A stretch of 64,000 nt of DNA, taken from Aphrocallistes beatrix (lineage: Eukaryota > Porifera > Hexactinellida > Sceptrulophora > Aphrocallistidae). The stretch is taken from the NCBI GenBank assembly GCA_963281255.1, contig OY725491.1, positions 6,055,644-6,119,643 on the forward strand, given 5' to 3'. Below the pieces are notes generated by a model. The model worked only from the letters and a program-made list of their open reading frames with translations, was not told where the DNA came from and made no database searches. The position numbers and the translations under genes were made by a program. This document shows, piece by piece, positions 20,374 to 28,808 of this stretch. Each line of letters opens with the position of its first letter. Within the stretch, counting starts at the first letter, position 1.

Positions 20374-21101
20374 GATTACTAGTTGGACTGACATGTAATC
20401 ATAATACTTTGTGTTACAAGTGCTGGTACTGCTACACTATGTAACAATTACTGTGTTTTCTAGTTATTAATATGTACTATCTTTACTACTAAAATAGAAT
20501 TGTTGTTTGTCCGTAATTAATTGGGAAGATCATATGTTCTATTTCTGTACCGAATTTAGTAGGAGAGAGAGCTACTTATGCTAAATCAACGAATATGCTG
20601 AATAGGTTCGACTTGAATAAGAATTTTCAAACTGAAAAATAAGACTGAAAAAAAGGCTGAATGTCCAAATTGGAATAAAAACAATAATTAGTTTTTTTAA
20701 GGTTGAGACCTTGGTGTAACTCAGCTTAACCGTGGCGTTAGCCCCCGAAAAAATATGAACCTAATAATGTGTCGAAAAAATCGTGACACAAATCGTGGTG
20801 GAACTCCCAAAAATCGTGGTGTAATTTTCACACCAGTTAAATATGTGCGTTTCTTAAAAACTTAACCGGCTAATTTTAAAATATTTCGAACCAAAACCTT
20901 ATAATTTCCTTTGTTTCCTAACAATCCCAAACAAATGCCTCCAACAAACCCTTTCTATTTCTTCGTGAGTTCTAGGTTGTGAGTTATTGATTATATCTCT
21001 ATCTATCGTAAGAATTATCAACAACCTCGAAAACTTACAATTTACGTATAAGTTTAGCATCGACCATTCTTTAAGTGAAGTAATATACATTCTCTAATTG
21101 G
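20374..21101. other. Intergenic spacer in the cluster
   Basis: 728 bp of AT-rich DNA with several AAATCGTGG repeats at 20790-20822. It presumably carries the 3' end of the A gene and the promoter of the next B gene. No gene seen. Confidence 0.5.
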
Positions 21102-21560
21102 ATGGCTTCTGGACAAAGTACTGGCTTTCAACCCTTCTTGTTCAAAGATGTGACTAACGAAGATTGTTTCGAGAAAAGAAGTTTGGTAAGCGGAGGTAAA
21201 TATTATCGAACGATTGACAAAGGTTTGAATTTTAAAGCTCAGTGTGAAAATCAGATGTGTGAATCAGTGAAAGACGGTTGCTACGTGAACATCAAGAAAG
21301 GAATGTATCCAGATCAAGGAGGGTACGTGTCTATACGTAGCGAGGTATTTGAATTGAAGTGCCCTGCTTGTGGAGCGGAAATTCCAGCTGAAAATTGGAA
21401 AAACATCGTCTTTAATGACTGCACTGCATTGATAAAGTGGATTTTGGTTGAGAACGGAGGCGGAGTAACGTTATTGGTGACTGAAAGAGGAAAGTACACT
21501 CGTGCAAAGCCAAGCGTTCAAATGATCCTCTACCACAAGTTGGATGTGATGTTGAAGTGA
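21102..21560 (+). CDS. Free-standing B-module protein 2
   Basis: A 152-residue B-only protein starting MASGQSTGFQPFLFKDVTN. It keeps KGLNFKAQC, C-x4-C, GGYVSIR, CPACGAEIP, FNDCTALIKW and LDVMLK. It differs from its sisters mainly in a charged loop (VKDGCYVNIKKG) and near KRSLVSGG. The start again matches the post-diglycine position of the Ubl-B genes. Single exon, same strand. Function unknown. Confidence 0.83.
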   Translation: MASGQSTGFQPFLFKDVTNEDCFEKRSLVSGGKYYRTIDKGLNFKAQCENQMCESVKDGCYVNIKKGMYPDQGGYVSIRSEVFELKCPACGAEIPAENWKNIVFNDCTALIKWILVENGGGVTLLVTERGKYTRAKPSVQMILYHKLDVMLK

Positions 21561-22274
21561 AATGCTCTAACTCTGCTTCTTAACAATTATATTTTGTAAG
21601 TTGTAGAAAGTATGTTACGTGAATGTAAAACTCAATTAGAGATTTGTATTCAGAATATTGTGAATGTGATACATTAGATAATTACTTAATTTAATATTTA
21701 ATACAAATCTAAATAAGGGACAAACTAGCCTAGTCTCGTAGACTCAAGGGTTTAAAATCTCTAACATTCCAATTTAACAATGGGAAGGTGGTGGAAGTGG
21801 TTTGGCCTTAAGAACTACGGATTTATGGCAAAAGTGACTATAATAAAGGACACGTACAGTCTTGTATCACAAATATTAAAATACAGATGCAGATTGATTG
21901 TCCGAAATTGGTGAAAGTATTCCATAAAGTCATCCTGTATTACTTATTAGTCCCTTGTTAGTTTAAAATATAAATAGTTAAACACGCTAAGGAAAAAATA
22001 ATCATTAATTAATACGGGGTTATAAATATAACTAGCTTACTACAGCATCACCTCACGCGTATCTTTGAAAACTATCATAGTATGTTAATATGCCAATGCC
22101 TCAAGGGTTACGATTAGTGACAAAAGGAAACTCTAAAACGATAACCGCATAATAATATCCGTAAAATGTATATATAATTTTGATTTGAGATCTAGATTGT
22201 GAATATCTATAGTCTAAAGTCTCCGGTTTGTATCGACATCCTTTCATTCAAGTAGAGCATTACAGATTCATAGG
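21561..22274. other. Intergenic spacer in the cluster
   Basis: 714 bp of AT-rich DNA. The part from about 22040 to 22150 resembles the region upstream of the B gene at 18315, so it is duplicated promoter or leader sequence. No gene seen. Confidence 0.5.
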
Positions 22275-22733
22275 ATGGCTTGTGGACAAAGTACTGGCTT
22301 TCAACCCTTCTTATTCAAAGATGTGACTAATGAAGATTGTTTTGAGAAAAATAGTTTGGCAAGCGGAGGCAAATATTATCTAACGATAGACAAAGGTTTG
22401 AGTTTTCAAGCTCAGTGCGAAAATCAGATGTGTGAATCAATGGAAGAAGGTGGCTGCGTGTACATCAGTAAAGGAATGTATCCAAGTCAAGGAGGATATG
22501 TGTCTATACGTAGCGAGGTATTCGAATTGAAGTGTCCTGCTTGTGAAGCCGAAATTCCAGCTGAAAATTGGAAAAACATCGTCTTTACTGACTGCACTGC
22601 ATTGATAAAGTGGATTTTGGTTGAGAACGGAAGCGGAGAAACGTTATTGGTGACTGAGAGTGGAAAGTACACTCGTGCAAAGCCAAGCGTTCAAATGATC
22701 CTCTACCACAAGTTGGATGTGATGTTGAAGTAA
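22275..22733 (+). CDS. Free-standing B-module protein 3
   Basis: A 152-residue B-only protein, closest to the genes at 18315 and 21102. It begins MACGQSTGFQPFLFKDVTN and has KGLSFQAQC (Asn of the usual GLN replaced by Ser), C-x4-C, GGYVSIR, CPACEAEIP, FTDCTALIKW, LDVMLK. The Asn-to-Ser change is in an otherwise constant position. It is the B partner of the duplicated B-A block. Function unknown. Confidence 0.83.
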   Translation: MACGQSTGFQPFLFKDVTNEDCFEKNSLASGGKYYLTIDKGLSFQAQCENQMCESMEEGGCVYISKGMYPSQGGYVSIRSEVFELKCPACEAEIPAENWKNIVFTDCTALIKWILVENGSGETLLVTESGKYTRAKPSVQMILYHKLDVMLK

Positions 22734-23227
22734 ATGCTCTAACTCTGCAAGTTCTTAACAATGATATTTTGTAAGTTGTAGAGATTATAATTTACCAACA
22801 CATACATGTATAACCCAATAAGGCATTGTTCTGTATTCAGAATATTTTGAGTGTAATAAACTACAACATGTATAACTACGCATGTAATAAAGGATAACGT
22901 TTGTAAACAGTATTGTAAACATCTCGAAAAGTTTACAATATTTTTTACAAATAAAAAAAGGATATCAATAAGCATGAAACGAAAATTCAAAATCGTAACG
23001 AACTAAACTTTTTCTTTACAAATGATATTCGTTACTTTCATTTCGAATGAATATCGAATATTTTGTATATTCGTGACCACCATTTTCCTGTTGAGAAAGC
23101 TAAAACTGGAGTATCGATTATTTGAAGCAGCACGAAATAAGGCATGGCCAGAAGGGCTGTCCCTTATTTATGACGCATGTAAAATGCTAGTTTTCAAGCT
23201 TAGGCTCTAGATCAAATATTAGAAGTA
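22734..23227. other. Intergenic spacer in the cluster
   Basis: 494 bp of AT-rich DNA. The first part resembles the 3' flank of the other free B genes. A short open frame at 23022-23210 has no recognisable content. Confidence 0.45.
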
Positions 23228-24256
23228 ATGGAAGATAAAAAGAAAGCGCGGTCGTACGGGGATCAAGCGATTGAGGAGTTATTCTCTAAATTAAAGATAG
23301 AAGAAGCGCCAGGAAGAGAGCGACCTTACAGTCTCAGATCTAGGAAGCCAAGAGGGGCCAAAGAGAATGGCGCAGGTTATATTCGCAAAAAGCATAAAGA
23401 AACGCATAAAAAGAAACGAGAAATAAAGAAGCAGGGTAAAGAGAACTCACGGAAAAGTAGTAATCCTATTTTATCGGTAAAATTACCTAAAATAAAAGTT
23501 GAAAAAGATGATGGATCAATAGAACAGTATCTCACTCATTCCATTTCTATAAAAACAGAACTTTATCCCTTCAATTTGCCTTATAATCCAGGAGATGAGT
23601 CGCAACACTCTAGGGCAGAATATCTTTCAGATATAAAACCACCGCTAAATTACTTCTTTCAAAGTCTAAGTCTACTTCACGAAGATGCAGAACATAGAAG
23701 GCAGATTGATACCCTGGGTTGCCAACTAGAACAATCCCACCTCACCACTCCTAGCTCCACTGGAGAACTGAATCCATCATGTCGTTTAACTGAGAAAAAA
23801 ATATACTCGGAAGAAGATCTATTCTCTTTCATGAACATTTGTCGCATCGTAGGCAAGACAGGTTGCAAATTCATAATGGCAGAGTACAATTGGAGCGAGA
23901 AACACCTTCGATTGGTGCCAGGACTTAACATACTGGCTATCTGTACGAACTTTGACTGCACTAAATATCTAGAAGGTGTTGTGTGTCCTAGGGGGTGGTT
24001 TCCGGAGCGAAAGGGGTACTGTCCACTAGACGGAGAAGTATTCAATGCCACCTGTCCCCTGTGCAAGATAAGTATCACTCCTGACAATTCTTTAGGGTTT
24101 GGGTTCTATAATTGTGATTTTCAACTAACTTACAAACTTCACAAACAACCCAAGCACACTACGGAGATAATGAAGAAGGAGAATACGATATATTTCGGGA
24201 AATGCAAGCCTGCAAAAGAAACAATTGACATTCTGCAGGTTAGGATGAGTGTGTAG
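23228..24256 (+). CDS. A-module protein with basic, SUMO-motif-rich N-terminus 2
   Basis: A 342-residue paralogue of the gene at 19300. The N-terminal ~210 residues are basic and probably disordered, with LRSRKPRGAKEN and a Lys-rich stretch near residue 55. LKIE, IKVE and IKTE motifs sit at positions corresponding to the paralogue; the VKKE site is lost (EKKI). Module A is nearly identical: YNWSEKHLRLVPGLN, CTNFDC, PERKGYC, CPLCKISI, FYNCDF, LQVRMSV. It is the last cluster gene, converging on BTBD19 with 340 bp between stops. Function unknown. Confidence 0.82.
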   Translation: MEDKKKARSYGDQAIEELFSKLKIEEAPGRERPYSLRSRKPRGAKENGAGYIRKKHKETHKKKREIKKQGKENSRKSSNPILSVKLPKIKVEKDDGSIEQYLTHSISIKTELYPFNLPYNPGDESQHSRAEYLSDIKPPLNYFFQSLSLLHEDAEHRRQIDTLGCQLEQSHLTTPSSTGELNPSCRLTEKKIYSEEDLFSFMNICRIVGKTGCKFIMAEYNWSEKHLRLVPGLNILAICTNFDCTKYLEGVVCPRGWFPERKGYCPLDGEVFNATCPLCKISITPDNSLGFGFYNCDFQLTYKLHKQPKHTTEIMKKENTIYFGKCKPAKETIDILQVRMSV

Positions 24257-24596
24257 GATTATAGTTGGACTGAACTAAATAAGTATAATACTATATGTAT
24301 GTATGTATGTAACTAGCCTGCTCTATGTAACAATGTAAAATTCTGTGTTTCTTAAACAATCCAATTACAAATATGTAAATGGTTTCAAGCTAACATTTCG
24401 TAAAAGTTGTGTTAGCACAAGATTGTAACTATGACGGTTTACAAATATCTATTTCTTGATATGAAATTCTTGAAGTGAATGTTTACAGTTGATTTTAAGA
24501 TAAATAGCATCGTGTATCGATGTTTTGTTCATTTATCATCACGCAACTATTGTGTTGATTTGTATGTACATTGAAATACATTACTATAGAACTCCA
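24257..24596. other. Convergent 3' intergenic region
   Basis: 340 bp between the stop codons of the last cluster gene (plus) and BTBD19 (minus). It includes a short TATG microsatellite near 24296. Both 3' untranslated regions must lie here. Confidence 0.5.
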
Positions 24597-25487
24597 TTAA
24601 ACATTGGACACTCCCAGTCCCATCGGCTGTAGGGACTCCCGCGGGACTGTCCCCCTCCTGGGGCACAGCTGGGGGTTGTTAGAGTCCACCTCCTTCCTCG
24701 CGTGGTACCTCCACGCGGAGGAGATCAGACTGACCGGGATGTACCGCTTCACCTCGTTCTCCTTCTCCACCAGAGTCAGGTACTCCTGGTCCAGCAGCGG
24801 GAAGCGCACGTGTCCGATCACCTTCTCCACCGTGTCGCCGAGGGACTTGCTGCTCGCCACGGCGTTAACGCCCGCCCACTCCTTCACCCGACTCAGAACC
24901 TCGACTTCGTCGATGTTCAGCAGGTCGGACTGCAGAATGAAGGACAGAGCTTCGTCCGATATTTCCCTGAACGCATTCGTCTTGAAAACATCTTCCGTCC
25001 GCTCCTCTATGTACCCGAGACACTCGCCCTGTAGATCCACCTGTTCGTAGAGCAGGGCCGCCTGAATGTACTCGCAGACGGTGTCTACGCTCATGTTTTC
25101 GCGCATGAACTGGACGCAAATCCGCCGTAACCCGTCCAGCCCGAACTCAATGGCTGCTCTTAACACCTCCGACACGATCTCAGAGCTCAGCTTGCAGCTG
25201 TTCGTGTAGATGAACTCCAGGACGGAGAGGAAAATGGGCGGGGAGATGTCGGATAGGACGAGGGGGGTGCCCGGGTCCTCCCCCTCGCTTGGCGGGACCG
25301 ACAGCATGGCTCGGAACACGGCGCAGCGGGCTGCTAGCATGGAGCGGTGACTGCAAATGACGCGCCGCTCATCTCCCACAAGGAACTTTATGTCGCTCCA
25401 CTCCTCGTCATCAATCATCTTGCTCATCTCCTCTGCGAACGCGTCCGGGTCTCCGTAGAGGATCTTCTCCTTCGATACTCGCGCCAT
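24597..25487 (-). CDS. BTBD19: BTB/POZ domain-containing protein 19
   Basis: A 296-residue single-exon protein matching BTBD19 (human about 291). A BTB/POZ domain spans about residues 27-125 (WSDIKFLVG, CSHRSMLAARC, LSVLEFIYTNSCKL) and a BACK domain about 130-235 (CEYIQAALLYEQ, WAGV). The C-terminus carries PRRGTVPRE, which matches the distinctive RRGTLPRE tail of vertebrate BTBD19. BTB-BACK proteins often serve as adaptors, including for cullin-3 ligases, but BTBD19 has no Kelch repeats and its function is poorly known. GC-rich coding sequence, unlike the adjacent cluster. Start ATG at 25487. Confidence 0.9.
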   Translation of the reverse strand: MARVSKEKILYGDPDAFAEEMSKMIDDEEWSDIKFLVGDERRVICSHRSMLAARCAVFRAMLSVPPSEGEDPGTPLVLSDISPPIFLSVLEFIYTNSCKLSSEIVSEVLRAAIEFGLDGLRRICVQFMRENMSVDTVCEYIQAALLYEQVDLQGECLGYIEERTEDVFKTNAFREISDEALSFILQSDLLNIDEVEVLSRVKEWAGVNAVASSKSLGDTVEKVIGHVRFPLLDQEYLTLVEKENEVKRYIPVSLISSAWRYHARKEVDSNNPQLCPRRGTVPRESLQPMGLGVSNV

Positions 25488-27248
25488 TTCTCGCGGTTAT
25501 GATCGGTTTCAGTAGAAAGTAGATGAGGAATAGAAACAGTTTGTCCGGGTTAGGGCGTGTTTTTATGGGGAAATGCCAATGGTACCGGCATTTATACACA
25601 ATCCATGGCCTATTGCAGAAATCCAAGAGAGGAATTCTATTGGCCAGATCTCCAATCTGCCAATGCTTCATGAGATGTTTGTTATAAAATACAAAAATAA
25701 CTCAAAAATTATAAATTTTACAACGTGGATTATGGACACAGTTTATGTTAAACGTGTTGACATTAAAATGAGACATTTTAGGATGAGTTAATTTATACAA
25801 AATTTTGATTAAAAGAAGCATACAAAAATAAGATTATACTTGTAACTTACCAGATTGCGAATGGCTTGCAACATCCAACAGATTCAAATTGCTGTTTTCT
25901 GCAAGAACTGTTGACAATTCGCCAAAATGTTCATAATTTCAGACCAGAAAAGTGCGTATTAAGAAGTATTGAGTGTAGATATGTACTTAGTTTGAACAAA
26001 TCCAATGTTCTTGCACAATTATCTCAGATCAGTTGTGCTGTATAGCTCTTCTCATCGTCATCTCTTGCTCAGTTGAATAAATTAACATAACTGGATAGAA
26101 ATATATTCAGACTGATTCTCGTCTTCCTAATCTGCCTACAAACTCGTTTCTAAATGCAAACAAAAAGACTGAAGTTTCTGAGCAAATTTGGGAATTCTTT
26201 CAATCTTATTAACATTGAAAAGTGGTTTTGAGTGCCAATCCGGTAAATACGTTCAAATTGCTGAGATGAGAGGCTATTTTGTGACAATTATGTTTGCAGG
26301 GATATTTTATAAATATTTATTAATTAAAATGTTTAATGGTTATTATAATTTAAAATCACAAAAGAGAGATAATCAAGGTTGAATTGATGATAGAACAGAA
26401 ACAATTGAAAGTTACAAAGGTCAATCAAATATTCAAATCTGGAACACTTAACATTCACAGATGAAAAAGTGGATAACGAGTCACCTGTATCAACCACCTG
26501 AACCTAAGATAATTTTCTAACCGATGAACTTTCGACCACCAAGTTCGAAACGAAAGTAATCTCAGCTTGGAAACAAACGACATATATTTTGACGCGCAAT
26601 TTAAAGTCCATCTCAGCATTTACCGTAAGACCGCAAATTAACGATCAAAGTACTTGCACAATAATGCCCGAATAATTAGAAAAATTTACAAACAAACAAG
26701 ACAATTTTATTATCAATATGTATTTAAGGATATTTAAGGTTTTGAGTGGGGGATTACATGACAATCAGTACACAGGATCAATCACACTCCTACCCATCTT
26801 TAATTAAACTAAATTGAAATCGATTCAAGGTGCATCAAAGTGCATTTAACGTAACTGCTCCGTAAGCAGATATGTTGTGTTATAGAGAAAAATTGCGTGA
26901 CAGTTTTTTCACTGGAAAATATCCAAAACTTTCTTGGATCTTTCAAGGAAATAAATATAATCAAATTGTTCTAAATTTTTTTCTTAAAAATTGTTCAAAT
27001 CATTCTTGTTGGTTGAAGTGATTGCTGAAGATTATTTTACACGATTAATTGCCTGAAAAGGAAAACGATGAGATAAATACTATGAATTGTATAATTGGCA
27101 TAGAAACAAGTTATAGCGAGCAGCTGAAATTGAAATATAAACATTCCGATAAACAAAATTCACAACAGCGCAGTACATGTAAAAGAAAAATATGATTGAA
27201 CTAGCGATATTTAGCGAATAAATTAAACGCAGGCGCGCGCGAGAGCAG
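25488..27248. other. Intergenic, no gene seen
   Basis: 1.76 kb of AT-rich DNA between the BTBD19 start and the 3' end of the L3HYPDH-like gene, both on the minus strand. It should hold the BTBD19 promoter. Short frames (25573-25791, 26188-26382) show no family resemblance. Confidence 0.5.
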
Positions 27249-28763
27249 CTAGTTTGGCAGCCGGCCGTTGCAGACCGTGTCCTCTGTGTCGGTCGTGAAT
27301 TTGCAGGATCCGGTGTAGTACCCGTGCCCGGACACCTCCACTACCACCCCGCTCTGCGCCCCGCGTGACTCCTCGCGCAGGGCCCGCCCCGTGAAGAATC
27401 CGCCCGAGGGTCCCAGGAAGGTCCGCAGGTCGCCTAGCTGCACCTGTCGCTTGTAGAACTGCAGTGCGACGCGGGCTGTGACGCTACTGCCGCAGGGACT
27501 CCTTGCAACCTACAACACAGCTGTCAGGACGCGAACGAGGTTGTGCCTATCGCACACGAGCAGAACTCACCTGTCTATTCCCGCACACGACGAAGTTGGC
27601 GGACACGCGCTCTGCGTTCTCTTCGCCGTCCTCCACCAGGATCACGCCCAGGAGCTGGATGGGGTCGGAGGGGTCGCTGAGTTCTGCTCTGAAAGAGCGG
27701 CGCACCTCTTGCAGCAGACACTCCCCCGCCGAGACCAGGGAGTCGGGGGGGGACTGCTCCAGGCTCAGTTGGAACTGACTGGCGCTGACGATCGCGTAGT
27801 ACGCGCCTCCGAACGCGATGTCGTAGCGGACGGATCCGTAGTCCGGGAGCTCCGCTTCTTGGTTCTGCGCGTACACGAACCCTGGAACTGAGTGGAAGCG
27901 CACTCGGCCTGAAACGCCGTTCGAGTACTCCACGAATGTTTTAACGACGCCGCAGGGACATTGGATGTTGACTTTGGTCTCTGGAGCATGTGGACGGACC
28001 AGATTGTAGTCTAGTGCGTACCTCCCTAACGAGATGATGCAGTGCCCGCACATCGACTGATAACCTAATTGGGAGATTTGATTAGAGCTAAAGCATACTC
28101 GGACCAATTAAGCGTGTTTCAATATGTTGCGAATGAAATGGTTAGCAGAGCACACACGTGGAATGCTGAATATCAGATGTCTGCGGGATGTTTCTGTTTC
28201 AATTGTATGCGTGGGGGATGCGACCACAGATTCCACTTAAAATCAAGAAAGCAATCAAGTTGAATTGGTTGTTTATGGAAAGCAGAAGAATTGGGAATGC
28301 AAAGTGGCTAAGGGCTGTAGCATGTGGCAGGTAATCTAACCACAGCACACATGGCTGGAACAATACTGACTAAGGAATGCTAGCTATAATATTATACTAA
28401 CACTTCTGCTGAGTTCAGCTTAAGATGCAGCGCTGTATTTACACGCAGGCTTACCTGATCCGTCCATCAGCAGGACGGCCACGTCTGCTTCTGGGTGGTC
28501 CGGGGGGACAGGGAGCACCGCGCACATGTCCGAGTGTCCCCTCGGCTTGAGCAGCAGTCTCCTGCGCAGGTGGTCCAGTCGGTCCCGCGCGTACTTCTGC
28601 TTGTCCAGGATGCTGGCGCCGCTCACCTGAGGGTAGCCAGAGGTGATGATGCGCACCGGATCCTGACACGTGTGCATCTCCACGGTGGAGATTATGTTGG
28701 TGGCGTCGGAGAGAGGTTTGTGTGGGCTGTCTACCAGGGATTTGCGCTTTTTCGCAGGTGTTT
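27249..28763 (-). CDS. L3HYPDH: L3HYPDH / proline racemase family enzyme, 5' end unresolved
   Basis: Proline-racemase superfamily; overall closest to human trans-3-hydroxy-L-proline dehydratase (354 residues). Exons on the minus strand: about 28763-28455, 28064-27571, 27509-27249, with introns of 390 and 61 bp; about 354 codons. The first catalytic Cys is in SMCGH. The second catalytic position reads RSPCGSSVTAR, with Cys where human L3HYPDH has Thr; Cys is typical of proline racemases and hydroxyproline epimerases. The usual MHTGGEP motif is MHTCQDP. So the reaction (dehydration or racemisation/epimerisation) is uncertain. No in-frame ATG precedes the conserved ISTVEMHT strand in this exon; a likely acceptor is CTATAG at 28764-28769, so the start lies in an upstream exon I could not find. 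It lies just downstream of the IRF stop. Confidence 0.87.
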
Positions 28764-28808
28764 CTATAGATTCGTATTTTAATATAGTGCAACATGTGCT
28801 GCGTAGCA

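Larger units (their letters stand above)
18060..24270 (+). repeat. Duplicated B-A gene pair block
   Basis: A free B gene followed by an A gene with basic N-terminus occurs twice: 18315 and 19300, then 22275 and 23228, offsets about 3.96 and 3.93 kb. The similarity includes upstream non-coding DNA (a CACCTCACGC stretch near 18088 and 22048) and downstream sequence. A further B gene at 21102 lies between. This indicates segmental duplication of a gene pair. Confidence 0.75.
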
